64,000 nucleotides of DNA from JBGTSJ01 sp041940305 (GTDB taxonomy: Bacteria; Planctomycetota; Planctomycetia; Planctomycetales; Planctomycetaceae), in the NCBI GenBank assembly GCA_041940305.1, contig JBGTSJ010000030.1:1-64000 (forward strand), in the 5' to 3' direction. The translations under genes were made by a program, and so were the position numbers. This document shows, piece after piece, positions 35,288-43,497 of this stretch; the stretch's first letter is position 1; the number at the start of each line of letters is the position of its first letter. Below the pieces are notes generated by a model. That model was not told the DNA's origin. It searched no databases and saw only the letters and a list, made by a program, of their open reading frames with translations.

Positions 35288-36279
35288 GCCCTTCCAAGAA
35301 GAGAAAGCCGATTGGCGCTGGCACTCCGGAACATGCGGCTGAGTTGCTCACCGATCTGTATGTTCGGCTACGGCGCGACTTGCAGAGGTGGGCAGCCGTG
35401 ACGCACCAGACTCCGCAACCTCGTATGGGGTACGTGGGACAACACTTGGTCAGCGTGGTTACGGGTTTCCCAGGCGGCCGATCCGGCGCTCGCGGTGACG
35501 ATCTCAAGCTACCAAATGGGAACGTCGCGGAAATCAAGTGCTGCTACCGAGTCGATCAATTGGGTCAATGCGGTGATTGCGCTACGGTCGTCGCGAGCAT
35601 CGAAAAGGTGTGCCCAAATCCGGACTGCGGTAGCCAGAGACTCATTCGGAAAGACGACTCGAAGTGGCTCCTGTCACCAAAGACAGAGCAGGAACTACGG
35701 GAGCTATTTGTTCCGGTCGCATACTACTTGGTCTTATTTGAGTTTGTGGACATCAATTCGGGTAACGACATCGACGTTCGAATCTTCGAGATCGATCCAC
35801 GGTCCCTGGGGTTCTCTTTGTGCTTGATCGACTACTACTTTAACATTCGCGCGAAGTCGAAATCCAAAGCACCATTCAACTTGTGGCCCGGCAGTCCCAA
35901 GCTTTGCATGATGAAGCCGAGTGAGATCTACTGGGCAGTAATCGGCGCGGACGACACAATCGACACGCAAATCTTTCCGGGACGAGATTCACCGAGGTTG
36001 TTCGTCTTCGGCGATCTCGCTTCGTACTCGCGTTCGGACACAATGTCGGAAGCGGCGATCGATGCGTTTGCAGCAGGACGGGGGATTCGGTTCAAGAAGG
36101 ATGCGCGTTCTGGAGCACCAATCCAGCGCCGATCCCGGAAGCTGCAGCAAATCCAGAAGCTTCGGGAAATGGAGAAATGGGACGATGGATTGCTTGCAGA
36201 TGACTTCGCGAGAGCCGTCTATCGCTATCGGCTCATAGATCGGAAGAAATGGACGTCCGAGTTCGCACCGTCGCTCTAA
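35284..36279 (+). CDS. Restriction endonuclease, MamI-like
   Basis: 331-residue nuclease. A PD-(D/E)xK site is visible: GARGDDLKLPNGNVAEIKCC, with D73, E83 and K85. Just after it is a zinc-ribbon-like cysteine set C96-x2-C99 and C110-x4-C115 (CGDC, CPNPDC). Overall this resembles the MamI family, whose type member cleaves GATN4ATC; the assignment is from memory and specificity must not be taken as shown. It follows the controller gene with a 4-base overlap and ends exactly where the convergent methyltransferase gene ends. Base composition is visibly lower in GC than the neighbours, suggesting transfer. Confidence 0.72.
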   Translation: MSPSKKRKPIGAGTPEHAAELLTDLYVRLRRDLQRWAAVTHQTPQPRMGYVGQHLVSVVTGFPGGRSGARGDDLKLPNGNVAEIKCCYRVDQLGQCGDCATVVASIEKVCPNPDCGSQRLIRKDDSKWLLSPKTEQELRELFVPVAYYLVLFEFVDINSGNDIDVRIFEIDPRSLGFSLCLIDYYFNIRAKSKSKAPFNLWPGSPKLCMMKPSEIYWAVIGADDTIDTQIFPGRDSPRLFVFGDLASYSRSDTMSEAAIDAFAAGRGIRFKKDARSGAPIQRRSRKLQQIQKLREMEKWDDGLLADDFARAVYRYRLIDRKKWTSEFAPSL

Positions 36280-37305
36280 TCAGTCGGCAAAGAGCTCGGG
36301 TTGTCGTTGCGCACCCGCAGCCAGGCGCTTCACTGCCTTTGCCGCCATTTCTGCATCGATCTCTATCGAAATTGAGTGTCTCCCCAGCGCGCGGGCTGCA
36401 ACTGCAGTGCTTCCTGAGCCGGCAAAGGGATCCAGGACAACTTGACCGGGACGGCTACTGGCCTGAATAAGACGTTCAATCAGTCGCAGCGGCTTTTGTG
36501 TCCGGTGAATCCGCTCCTCCGCGTAAAAGTCGATGTCCTGCCAGACGTTTGTCAGCCCCATCTGCGGTTCAAAAATGAACCCCTTGAGGTCTTCGGGTGC
36601 CGTGAAATCGAGGACTGCTTCCAACCGCCCCCACATCTCGGAAGTTGGCACTTGGGCCAGAATGTTGTCTCCCGTGTAAAGAGACCACACGCCTCCACCG
36701 TTTGCCTTCACCCCAAGCCGTGCGTTAATCGTCTTGGCATTCAGCCCCAACTCCTTGGCGCGCTCAAGCAGGCACGCGCGAATTGCGGGCTTCGCGTCAT
36801 ACACAAAGAAGAAAATCGTCTCTGTCGTATTGGGAAACTGCTTGTAGGTACTCGTCTTTCGGCCAGCGATCGACTTCATTCCCTTGTCGACGATGATTTC
36901 CTGCCGAAACTCGAAGCCGAGGTCAATGATGTCATGAAACAAATGGACCAGGTTCCTCAAGTAGCCGAATAGGTATAGTGATGCCGATCGCTTGCATACC
37001 CGTTCGATCTCCAAAAACCACTCGCGGCACCAGTTGCGGTAATCCTCTTCAGTTCTCCACTTGAAATCCCAGACTTCTCCCACGACCTTCCAGTAAGGTG
37101 GATCAAGTATTACCAGATCCACGCATCGATCTGGGAGTCGCCGAAGCTGGGCAATGCAGTCACCAATCAGAACGGTGTCCAGCGGGAGCGAGTCGGGAGG
37201 AAAGGACTCTTGCGGAACTTCGGGGGCGCTTGCAGTACGGGAATCCTTCCTCGCATTTGGTCGCGGGCGATACGGTCGTTTGGCTTCGACAGTCTCGAAA
37301 AGCAT
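36280..37305 (-). CDS. DNA adenine methyltransferase (beta class)
   Basis: About 341 residues. Motif IV is LDPPYWK near residue 68 and motif I is DPFAGSGSTAVAARALG near residue 292; this order (IV before I) is that of beta-class N6-adenine or N4-cytosine enzymes, and DPPY favours N6-adenine. It would protect the sites cut by the convergent nuclease. The stop codon directly abuts the nuclease stop with no spacing. Start ATG 37305 (MLFETVEAK) is preferred; a TTG at 37356 would add 17 residues. GC content is lower than in neighbouring genes, as for the nuclease. Confidence 0.9.
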   Translation of the reverse strand: MLFETVEAKRPYRPRPNARKDSRTASAPEVPQESFPPDSLPLDTVLIGDCIAQLRRLPDRCVDLVILDPPYWKVVGEVWDFKWRTEEDYRNWCREWFLEIERVCKRSASLYLFGYLRNLVHLFHDIIDLGFEFRQEIIVDKGMKSIAGRKTSTYKQFPNTTETIFFFVYDAKPAIRACLLERAKELGLNAKTINARLGVKANGGGVWSLYTGDNILAQVPTSEMWGRLEAVLDFTAPEDLKGFIFEPQMGLTNVWQDIDFYAEERIHRTQKPLRLIERLIQASSRPGQVVLDPFAGSGSTAVAARALGRHSISIEIDAEMAAKAVKRLAAGAQRQPELFAD

Positions 37306-37430
37306 GATCGATAGGTCGTTTGTCGGAAATACTGAAGGGGCAGCGCTGCGAGGCAACCTGCACTCAATCTGAATATTTGCTCAGTCTTGGCATACTACTG
37401 AAACGACCACGATTTGCAACGAAATGACCA

Positions 37431-38843
37431 TCAATCAGATGTCGGTCGTTTCGGAATTTTGCTGTGCGCCGCCGCAACATGGACAGCGCGCACGAGTCGT
37501 TCCTCAATCGTCTGAGTAAACGGCCCCGGGAACGCCGAGTACCGGAAGGCGTCGCCCGCTTCGTAGCCTCCTTCATTGAGAACGCGGACGCTGGGGACGT
37601 AGCCGAAGACGTCGTTCGAATATCCGGCGACCCACACGCGGGGGCCGGCGAGTTCCTGCTTGAGACGCAGGGAATAGTCGACGACGACTTCGCCGGCGAG
37701 GGCGATCATCAGGAGGTCGTCGCCGAACCGGACGGCCTGGACGAGATAGTCGTACTCCGTCCGGATGCTGCCGGTGCTGTTCAGTTCTTCCAGCAGGAGT
37801 TCGGCGTGACGGCGGGTGTACTTGTCCGATGACTGCGCCTGCTGGTCGAGTTCCTCGCGGGATGCCGGTGGCGCGAAGTCGAGCGTGACCGATTCCAGGG
37901 CCAGCCCGAACGAACCGCTTAGGGGTTGCGGCGGCGTCTGCAGGGCGGCGAGGACGCTGTTGGCGAGGGCCCGGCCGTGCTGTTCGGCGAGCTGCAGTTC
38001 GCCGCGCGGATATGGGTTCTGGTCACCGCCGCAGCCGGTGAGGAACAGGGCCGTTGCGCCGGGCTGATCCTCCTGCAGGTACTGCTGTGCGAAACCGGCA
38101 TAATCGCCGCAGAACTGGTAGAAGCCGAGCGTGGTATTGTGGCAGGCGTATCCGAACAGCAGCGCCTGCAACTGGCCCTCGCCGCTGCGCACTGCGAGGA
38201 CGGGGACGGAGTGATCGACGGGTCCTTCGGGGTTCGGACTGTTGCGGTAGCCGCTTTCTGAGGGGAGCCGGCGGTTCATGGCGAAGCCGCAACGGGCGTG
38301 GCAGTATTCCAGCGTCGCGGGGGCCAGACCGTCCAGCGCGGCGCCGATCGTGTCGAGGATCCGGTCTTCGAGCGCGCGGACGTACTCCTCGGCCTGGCGG
38401 ATGCGGTCTGTCCCGAGCTCATAGGCGGCCGCCTTGCTGGCGCGGAGTTCGGGGCCGCAGTGAGTATGCGACGCATTCAGCAGCAGTCCTGCGGGGGGAA
38501 GCTGGTAGCGGTCCGCGACGGCGGCGACGAGAGACTCCCGCAGTTCCCGCGGGATGCCGATCAGGTCGCTCGTCACGATCACCAGCCGCGTCCCGTGCGC
38601 ATCCTCGACGGCCAGCGCCTTCACGTACAGATCCTGCACCTTGCCCTCAGACGGCTTGTCGCGGGCCGCGTAACCGGCCATCCACATAGGAGACTCGGGC
38701 GTGATCACGGTTGACGCCACGCCGGCTTTCCAGGCCGTCGGCGCGTCGTCGGCCACGGCACACTCACCGGCGGCCATCACGATCGCTGCCAGCGTCAGAG
38801 CGATCGCACGCATGCGAAGTGAGCGGGATTCAGATCGGTTCAC
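37431..38843 (-). CDS. Neutral/alkaline ceramidase-domain protein, exported
   Basis: 470-residue protein with a signal peptide (ALTLAAIVMAAGECAVADD) and a neutral/alkaline non-lysosomal ceramidase N-terminal domain: AGVASTVITPESPMWMAGYA, VSLDLIGIPRE-like ATSDLIGIPRELRESL, NASHTHCGP, YACHNTTLG and LTGCGGDQNP. The SHTHxGP histidines and the YACHxxTxG motif match the zinc site of the family. Planctomycetes carry many such proteins; the natural substrate is not known and need not be ceramide. Its ATG overlaps the stop of the FAD oxidase gene by four bases (ATGA), so it is the second gene of a two-gene operon. An internal ATG at 38813 is an alternative start. Confidence 0.87.
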   Translation of the reverse strand: MNRSESRSLRMRAIALTLAAIVMAAGECAVADDAPTAWKAGVASTVITPESPMWMAGYAARDKPSEGKVQDLYVKALAVEDAHGTRLVIVTSDLIGIPRELRESLVAAVADRYQLPPAGLLLNASHTHCGPELRASKAAAYELGTDRIRQAEEYVRALEDRILDTIGAALDGLAPATLEYCHARCGFAMNRRLPSESGYRNSPNPEGPVDHSVPVLAVRSGEGQLQALLFGYACHNTTLGFYQFCGDYAGFAQQYLQEDQPGATALFLTGCGGDQNPYPRGELQLAEQHGRALANSVLAALQTPPQPLSGSFGLALESVTLDFAPPASREELDQQAQSSDKYTRRHAELLLEELNSTGSIRTEYDYLVQAVRFGDDLLMIALAGEVVVDYSLRLKQELAGPRVWVAGYSNDVFGYVPSVRVLNEGGYEAGDAFRYSAFPGPFTQTIEERLVRAVHVAAAHSKIPKRPTSD

Positions 38844-40261
38844 GGTGCGCCTCCTGATTCAAGCTGCAGCACTTTGCCGGGGTTCATGACGTTGTGCGGG
38901 TCGAGTGCGTTCTTCAGTTCGCGCATGACGTGCACGGCCTCGCCGCATTCGCGGGGGAGGACATCGAGCTTGCCAATCCCGATTCCGTGCTCGCCGGTGC
39001 AGGTCCCTTCGAGGGCGAGGGCGTCGTCCACGATGCGGCGTCCGATGGCGCGGGCCTCTTCCAGTTCGGCGGCGTTCCCTTTCTCAATCACGATCGCCAC
39101 ATGAAAATTCCCGTCCCCGACGTGCCCGAAGACTGGCGCCGGGAAGCGCGATGCGGCGACATGTCGCTTGGCGCGGCGGATGCACTCCGCCAGGTTCGAG
39201 ATGGGAACGCAGACGTCGGTCGCATAGGCGATGGAGTTCGGCCGCAGCGCGAGGCAGGCGTAATAGGCGTCGTAACGCGCCTGCCACAGTCGCCGGCGAT
39301 CCGGTTCGGCCGTCGCCCAGCGAAACTCGCCTCCCTGGAACTCCGCCGTCAGCCGCGAGGCGTGCTGCGAACACTCCGCCACATGCGCCGGCGTGCCGTG
39401 GAACTCGAAAAACAGCGTGGACGTGACCTCGTAGTCGGTCCCGGAGTACTTGTTGACGGCTGCGATCAGCGCTTCGTCGAGAAGTTCCAGCCGGGCCACC
39501 GGGACTCCCGCGGAAAGCACCGCCAGCGCTGCGTCGACGGCCGCATCGAAGTTCGGGAACGGACAGACCGCCGACGCAACCGCCTCCGGGACGCGCTGCA
39601 GGCGGAGGGTCAGTTCGGTGATGATGCCGAGCGTTCCCTCCGAACCAACGAACAGTCCCGTCAGGTTGTATCCGGCCGACGACTTGCGCGCCCGCCCGCC
39701 GGTGCGGATGATCCGCCCGTCCGCCAGCACCACGGTGAGACCGAGCACGTTCTGCCGCATGGTGCCGTAGCGCACGGCGGCGCTACCTGAGGCGCAGGTC
39801 GCCGCCATTCCGCCAAGCGACGCGTCCGCCCCGGGATCGACCGGAAAGAACAGCGGCGGCTGTTTCGGGTCCGCCGCGGCGCGATCGGCGAGGTCGCGGT
39901 TGAGCTGCATGCGCGTCACGCCCGCTTCGACCGAGGCGTCCATATCGACGGGGTTGACGCGCAGGATGCAGTTCATCCGCCGCAGGTCGATGCACACTCC
40001 GCCGTGCGTGGCCACAACACCCCCTTCGACCGCCGTGCCGGTGCCGAATGGAATGATCGGCACACCGTGCGCGGAACAGAGCGCCGCGATGCGGGCGACT
40101 TCCTCCGTGCTGATCGGGAACGCGACCGCGTCGGGCGGAAACGGATCGTGCCGCGACACGTCGCAGGCGTGCTCGCCGCGGATCGTGCGATCTGTCGAGA
40201 AGCGGTCACCCAGCAGGGTGGAGAGTTCGGCGACGAGTGTGGAAGCGGGATCGAGCGGCAT
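38840..40261 (-). CDS. FAD-linked oxidase (D-lactate/glycolate dehydrogenase type)
   Basis: 473-residue flavoprotein of the VAO/PCMH family, GlcD/Dld branch. FAD-binding part: VPIIPFGTGTAVEGGV, ADASLGGMAATCASGS and YNLTGLFVGSEGTLGIITE. C-terminal catalytic part: VFGHVGDGNFHVAI and CTGEHGIGIGKL, the two best signatures of D-2-hydroxyacid dehydrogenases. It oxidises D-lactate, glycolate or a similar 2-hydroxyacid, passing electrons to a quinone or cytochrome. It overlaps the ceramidase-like gene by four bases, an unusual pairing without obvious metabolic link. Start ATG 40261 (MPLDPASTL). Confidence 0.92.
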   Translation of the reverse strand: MPLDPASTLVAELSTLLGDRFSTDRTIRGEHACDVSRHDPFPPDAVAFPISTEEVARIAALCSAHGVPIIPFGTGTAVEGGVVATHGGVCIDLRRMNCILRVNPVDMDASVEAGVTRMQLNRDLADRAAADPKQPPLFFPVDPGADASLGGMAATCASGSAAVRYGTMRQNVLGLTVVLADGRIIRTGGRARKSSAGYNLTGLFVGSEGTLGIITELTLRLQRVPEAVASAVCPFPNFDAAVDAALAVLSAGVPVARLELLDEALIAAVNKYSGTDYEVTSTLFFEFHGTPAHVAECSQHASRLTAEFQGGEFRWATAEPDRRRLWQARYDAYYACLALRPNSIAYATDVCVPISNLAECIRRAKRHVAASRFPAPVFGHVGDGNFHVAIVIEKGNAAELEEARAIGRRIVDDALALEGTCTGEHGIGIGKLDVLPRECGEAVHVMRELKNALDPHNVMNPGKVLQLESGGAP

Positions 40262-40414
40262 CGGTTGATTCCTGGCCGCTGCATCATAACGGGCGATCCG
40301 GTCCGGTTCCGCCGAGGGGTCTCATGCGGTCCTGCGGGATTGCGGCGACGAAACCCTGATCCTGCTTCGGCCGGAGACTCCCCTTTGCGCTGAGAGCGGG
40401 TACCATGCGCGGAT

Positions 40415-41470
40415 ATGCGAGCCCACCCGTGTCACAACTGTGACTTCATCTACATGGGTGACGACGCGCCGGAGGGCGCGTGTCCCTCTTGCGGCTCCGA
40501 GTGGGGCACGTCGCTGTCAGGCTCCCTGTCGAGTCTGAATTCGCCGGTCACTCCCGCCGCGGCCGCGCCGGCGCCCGGCCGCCGGTTTCCGCGTGCCCTC
40601 TGGCTGGGACTGCTGCTGGGAGCCGGGGCCGTGATGCTCATGGGCTGGGGCACGTTCCGGATGCGATTGTTGGCCCGCGCGGCGGCTCAGCAGGCCGGTC
40701 GCGAGACGACTCGGGAGCCGCAACGGGACGAACTGGCCGATGCGCAACAGCAACTGGCGTTGCTGCGAGATGATCTCCGCGAACTGCAGACCGGACTCGC
40801 GCAGCGGGACGCGGAACTGCGGAGATCCGAAGCGGACCGGGTATCGGCAGAGGAGCGATACGTGGCGACGCTGGAGAATCTGCAGCGCGTGCAGGATGAG
40901 TTGGACCAGCTGCGCGTCGAGTATGAGTTCCTGCACGACACGCGTGAGCAGACGTTCGTGCAGACGTGGCAGATCCTCGGCCCGCTGGTCAACGATGAGG
41001 ACAAGGGTCGAGGCGATCCGTCGGGCCGCAAGGTGAATTTGTCCCGCAGTTACGCCGGTGTATCGGGCGAGGCGCAGTGGCGGGCTTGCGAGATCGAGAC
41101 CGACAAGCTGGATTTCTCGGCCGTGCTCAAATCGCGGGACAAGGCCGTTGCGCTGGCGGCCTGCTGGGTGCATTGCCGGGACAAGCGCGGAGTGAAGTTG
41201 AGCATCGGGAGCGACGACGGTGTGCGGGTCTGGGTGAATCAGGAATTGGTGCATGAGCACCGTGTGCAGCGCGCGGGCGCCCCCGGACAGGATTCGGCCG
41301 AAGCGACATTCCAACCGGGGTGGAACGAAATCCTCGTCGAGGTGGACAACATCGGCTCCGGCGAGTGGTGCCTGTTTTTCGAGTTCCGCACGCCCGACGA
41401 GAATCAGCCGCTCAAGCTGGCCTGCACGAATCAGGCGCCTTCAACCGGGCGAGGGCGCGCGGTTCGTTGA
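40415..41470 (+). CDS. Zinc-ribbon, coiled-coil membrane protein
   Basis: 351 residues in four parts. N-terminal zinc ribbon with C6, C9, C23 and C26 (CHNCD ... CPSCG); a transmembrane helix near 53-75 (LWLGLLLGAGAVMLMGWGTF); a long coiled coil of about 75 residues (QQQLALLRDDLRELQTGLAQ); and a C-terminal beta-sandwich with GVRVWVNQELVHEH and WNEILVEVDNIGSGEWCLFFEF, similar to PA14/galactose-binding-like domains used in planctomycete surface proteins. Orientation would put the zinc ribbon in the cytosol and the sandwich outside. No homologue of known function recognised. ATG 40415. Confidence 0.72.
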   Translation: MRAHPCHNCDFIYMGDDAPEGACPSCGSEWGTSLSGSLSSLNSPVTPAAAAPAPGRRFPRALWLGLLLGAGAVMLMGWGTFRMRLLARAAAQQAGRETTREPQRDELADAQQQLALLRDDLRELQTGLAQRDAELRRSEADRVSAEERYVATLENLQRVQDELDQLRVEYEFLHDTREQTFVQTWQILGPLVNDEDKGRGDPSGRKVNLSRSYAGVSGEAQWRACEIETDKLDFSAVLKSRDKAVALAACWVHCRDKRGVKLSIGSDDGVRVWVNQELVHEHRVQRAGAPGQDSAEATFQPGWNEILVEVDNIGSGEWCLFFEFRTPDENQPLKLACTNQAPSTGRGRAVR

Positions 41471-41550
41471 GTGAAACGTGCCGCGAACTTGAGGGGTCGG
41501 CGCGCGCCGTCAGCGCCAGCCCTGTACTGCCGCGTGCCTTGTGGTTTCGA

Positions 41551-42021
41551 TCAATCGACGACGCCGCGATCGCGCGTCACCGCCTCGACGAGCCACGTGC
41601 GGATCGCCAGGTGCTGCTCGCGCACATCGGAGATCCACTCCAGTCCTTCTTCCGCGGCCTGGGACAACTCGGTCCGCCAGCTATCGCGGTCGGAATCGCC
41701 GCGGGCGCTCCGCTCGCTTAAGGCCGCGAACCGCTCCGCCAGACTGCGGCCTTCTTCCAGCAGGATCGCCTCCCGGCCGCGGAGTTCCTCGACGCGCGGC
41801 TCGAGACCCAGGTCCTCCCGTTCAATCTCCGCGAACTCGGCGCGATGCAGGCGGTGCATGTCTTCCAGAGCGGGCTGAAGCCGCTCGACGGCGTGCACGC
41901 ACGCCCGGACCCATTCGCGCGGCGCGGCTGCGTCAGCCGGCTCTGCGAACGACGTCTCCGCAGCGTCCAGGGTCTGCCGAAAGCGGTCCTCCACCTGTTT
42001 GGAGCGCTCGAGGCTGGTCAT
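41551..42021 (-). CDS. Helical protein of unknown function
   Basis: 156-residue, highly charged helical protein (RSKQVEDRFRQTLDAAETSF, EDMHRLHRAEFAEIEREDLG, LAERFAALSERSARGDSDRD). No signal, membrane span or recognised motif. Possibly cotranscribed with the ferritin-like gene, 51 bases upstream on the same strand. Codon usage and length support a real gene; no function can be proposed. Confidence 0.55.
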   Translation of the reverse strand: MTSLERSKQVEDRFRQTLDAAETSFAEPADAAAPREWVRACVHAVERLQPALEDMHRLHRAEFAEIEREDLGLEPRVEELRGREAILLEEGRSLAERFAALSERSARGDSDRDSWRTELSQAAEEGLEWISDVREQHLAIRTWLVEAVTRDRGVVD

Positions 42022-42071
42022 GCTCTTCGCCTTTCTCCGCTCCCATTATCGAGTCGACACCGACGCGCGGC

Positions 42072-42554
42072 TCAAGTGAGCGCGGCATGCGTCGCTTCGA
42101 AGCCGGCACGGAAGCCCTCGAACTGGGTGCGGTGCTGCTCTTCGTCGGCAAGAATCTCGATGGCGAGGTCCTGCGTGACGAAGTCGGATCCGTCGGTCAC
42201 GTCAATGATGTGACGGTAGTGAGTGATGGCGTCGTTCTCCGCCTCGATCACTCCGTCCACCACAGCCTCCACATTGGTGCTTTCCTCCGGAGGCTGCAGC
42301 GCGGACTGGTCGCGTTCGAGCGCCAGCGATCCGGGGATGCGGCCGCCAAGCTGTTTAAGGCGCTGGGCCAGCTTCTGGGCGTGTCCCAGTTCTTCGGTGA
42401 CGTCGCCGCCGAGCGCCTTCTTGATCTCCTCGGCCTGGACGCCGTCGAGATAGATGCTGTTGGCCAGATAGTTCTGGACGGTTTCCAGTTCCATCATGTA
42501 GGCCTTCTGCAGCAGTTCAATGACTTCATCGGCCCGGTCGGATTTGCTGTTCAT
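42072..42554 (-). CDS. Ferritin-like (bacterioferritin-type) protein
   Basis: 160-residue four-helix-bundle protein. Carboxylate/histidine motifs of a di-iron centre are visible: MMELETVQNYLANSIYLDGV, VTEELGHAQKLAQRL (ExxH), GVIEAENDAITHYRHII and EILADEEQHRTQFEGF (ExxH). This pattern fits ferritin-like or Dps-like bacterioferritin proteins that bind or oxidise iron. The start ATG 42554 is chosen because AAGGAG lies upstream and the upstream frame to 42647 lacks similarity. It is followed by the helical protein gene. Role in iron storage or oxidative defence is inferred. Confidence 0.85.
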   Translation of the reverse strand: MNSKSDRADEVIELLQKAYMMELETVQNYLANSIYLDGVQAEEIKKALGGDVTEELGHAQKLAQRLKQLGGRIPGSLALERDQSALQPPEESTNVEAVVDGVIEAENDAITHYRHIIDVTDGSDFVTQDLAIEILADEEQHRTQFEGFRAGFEATHAALT

Positions 42555-42935
42555 CAGATTGGCTGCTCCTTGCTTTCCTGTGCGATTCTGTGCGTCGCTC
42601 CCGGTGCGGACCGAAAGCCTCGTTCGCCCCGACTTGCCTTCACGCAAACGGGATGCCGTGAGAGAGAAGACTGCGATTTACGCGGGCAGATCCCTCGAAA
42701 GCGCCTTACGCACTGAACGTTCAGCAGACAGGCTGGAGCCGCGCCGGACATCCTCGGCGCGGCACGAGGCGAGCATTCCGGAACGTTTTGCGCGAGATTC
42801 GAGGAGACGTTCGTGATGGGTGGACGATGTCGATCCACGCGCGCCGGGGCGAGTTGAACAGTCCGGACAAAAAGCAACACGGCGCGGGAAACATCCGCGC
42901 CGTGCTGGGAGAGCTCCGGGTTCAGCAAGCGACGG
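42555..42935. other. Spacer between ferritin-like and lipoprotein genes
   Basis: About 381 bases without a gene that I can support. Nothing structured was recognised beyond scattered short palindromes. Confidence 0.5.
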
Positions 42936-43370
42936 TCAGCCGCCGGCAGACGTCAAGTCGAACGGTGGGAGGTTATTGTCGCCGTCCGCTTTGATCTCGG
43001 CGGTCAGCGTACTGGTGGCGTTGTATTCGTCCGGGATGTACTGCACGTGCGACGGCTCCATCTGGCCTGGATTGACGGCCGATTCGACCATGTTGTCCGG
43101 GTCTTCGCGAGTTGCGATGACTTCCACGCGCTTGGACCCCGGCGTGACTTCCACCGAGTACTTCCCATCCACGATTGGAGCTGCGTCCGCCTGAGATCCA
43201 CCATCGGCGGCAATGAAGCGAATCTCGCCCGCCGCGATTGGCGCGCCGTCAAAACTCACAGTACCGGAAACAGGCACCCGCTCCGGTGCGTCAGACCCGC
43301 CGCCACAACCTGACGCCAGGAAGAGTGCGACCAGAACGGCTGGAACTCGAAAAGATACCATGGATCGCAT
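42936..43370 (-). CDS. Small lipoprotein with carboxypeptidase-regulatory-like domain
   Basis: 144-residue lipoprotein: signal VPAVLVALFLASGC with lipobox LASGC and cysteine 22. The mature part opens VPVSGTVSFDGAPIAAGEIRFI and continues VDGKYSVEVTPGSKRVEVIA, a beta-sandwich of carboxypeptidase-regulatory-like (CarboxypepD_reg) type common in planctomycete lipoproteins. It follows the DUF1559 gene on the same strand after 127 bases, the usual planctomycete pairing. A role near a type II-like pseudopilus is an inference. Confidence 0.83.
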   Translation of the reverse strand: MRSMVSFRVPAVLVALFLASGCGGGSDAPERVPVSGTVSFDGAPIAAGEIRFIAADGGSQADAAPIVDGKYSVEVTPGSKRVEVIATREDPDNMVESAVNPGQMEPSHVQYIPDEYNATSTLTAEIKADGDNNLPPFDLTSAGG

Positions 43371-43497
43371 TCCAACGATGATTCGTAGGAGGACCGTGCG
43401 ACGGCACCCCGGTATTCAATCGGGACGAGTCGTGCATTCGCAGATGGATTTCGCCACAAACTGATTCGCGGCGGCTCGGACGCATTCGGAACCTGTG

